Assembly (NCBI GenBank): GCA_965227945.1 | Contig: CBDDGQ010000006.1 | Location: 1,116,001-1,180,000 of the forward strand | Length of the DNA: 64,000 nucleotides | DNA from: Azorhizobium sp965227945 | GTDB lineage: Bacteria > Pseudomonadota > Alphaproteobacteria > Rhizobiales > Xanthobacteraceae | Direction: 5' to 3' | Shown here: positions 63,881 through 64,000 of the stretch, in pieces | Layout of the letters: every line of letters begins with the position of its first letter | Position numbering within the stretch: the stretch's first letter is position 1 | The notes under the pieces: model-generated | What the model saw: the letters and a program-made list of their open reading frames with translations, nothing else | Told to the model about the DNA's origin: nothing | The model's database searches: none | Position numbers and translations under genes: made by a program

Positions 63881-64000
63881 TCACTGCCGGTCCGTGAAGC
63901 CAAGCAACAAGGTGCTGGCGAGCGCTCGCGCAGTGGGGGCGAGCGCCGCGTCGGGCAGTTCGCCTGCCGTCCAGAACGACAGCACCCCACGAAAGCCAAA
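63881..64000 (-). CDS. C-terminal end of a probable TetR-family regulator (partial)
   Basis: Reading the minus strand from the right edge gives 39 residues to a stop, including RGVLSFWTAGELPDAALAPT and ALASTLLLGFTDRQ. The helix-turn pattern with a tryptophan before a short acidic turn, followed by a long hydrophobic helix and LLLGF, fits the last two helices of TetR-type ligand domains. The start and DNA-binding part lie outside the window. Confidence 0.5.
   Translation of the reverse strand, partial: FGFRGVLSFWTAGELPDAALAPTARALASTLLLGFTDRQ

Overview
The window is GC-rich, tightly packed DNA from an alphaproteobacterium of the Hyphomicrobiales (Rhizobiales). The Xanthobacteraceae (Xanthobacter, Azorhizobium or Ancylobacter type) are a plausible family, but no marker here proves that. 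The reasons are the rhizobial-style order ffs-dnaX-ybaB, a CycM-type membrane cytochrome c, a single-domain PheA, an alphaproteobacterial DnaX without the usual zinc cysteines, FCD-type GntR regulation, and dispersed repeats containing the GAGCGAAGTGGA core common in this order.

Layout. (1) 1-6 kb: a small hydrophilic protein, a zinc alcohol dehydrogenase, a hydroxynitrile-lyase-like cupin, and a four-PAS hybrid histidine kinase with two receiver domains. (2) 6-18.7 kb: a nitrogen-compound island. One GntR/FCD regulator with three TGTGCACA operator-like sites is divergent from a Pot-type ABC importer and a PuuE-like polysaccharide deacetylase. A converging operon encodes a second importer of the Liv type, with one permease and both ATPases fused in one chain, plus a cytosine-deaminase-like amidohydrolase and an amidase. 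(3) 19-21.2 kb: an OmpA-family lipid-envelope protein, an AprI/Inh-like inhibitor, then a repeat-rich spacer. (4) 21.2-29.5 kb: the first part of the division and cell-wall (dcw) cluster on the minus strand, mraZ-rsmH-ftsL-ftsI-murE-murF-mraY. It stops at mraY beside the repeats. A 10-bp-period TGGG array lies over the mraZ promoter. (5) 29.5-38.3 kb: a TerB/DnaJ protein, a small membrane protein, a peptidoglycan amidase, the RNase P RNA, a triheme cytochrome c with an unusual duplicated C-terminus, ligA, a cobalamin riboswitch with a CbiM-like transporter, and an FkbM methyltransferase. (6) 38.4-46.2 kb: ffs-dnaX-(hydrolase/TPR)-ybaB and recR, with an oppositely oriented HPP-CBS/truncated-globin pair between ybaB and recR; then HIT and NudC. 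(7) 46.3-50.7 kb: an NCS2 permease with a GHKL-like tail, pheA-kdsB and the CycM cytochrome. (8) 50.9-60.1 kb: a Yej-type oligopeptide/microcin C importer operon with two tandem binding proteins and a PIN-domain toxin-antitoxin pair set between yejE and yejF; a NUDIX gene closes it. (9) 60.3-63.8 kb: a GTI-repeat autotransporter preceded by three 11-bp-period pho-box-like repeats, then a dispersed hairpin repeat and the end of a probable TetR regulator.

How the genes work together. The 6-18.7 kb island looks like uptake and hydrolytic breakdown of an amide/ureide or nitrogen heterocycle under one repressor, though the substrate is not identifiable. The dcw genes, amidase and kdsB serve envelope synthesis. 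The Yej operon imports peptides. No phage, plasmid, CRISPR array, insertion sequence or tRNA gene was recognised. The most unusual items are the toxin-antitoxin pair translationally coupled into the Yej operon, the duplicated two-cysteine domain on the orphan triheme cytochrome, the NCS2-GHKL fusion, the LivM-LivG-LivF fusion, the HPP/globin insertion, and the tandem regulatory repeats before mraZ, the GntR gene and the autotransporter. All starts and functions are read from sequence alone.
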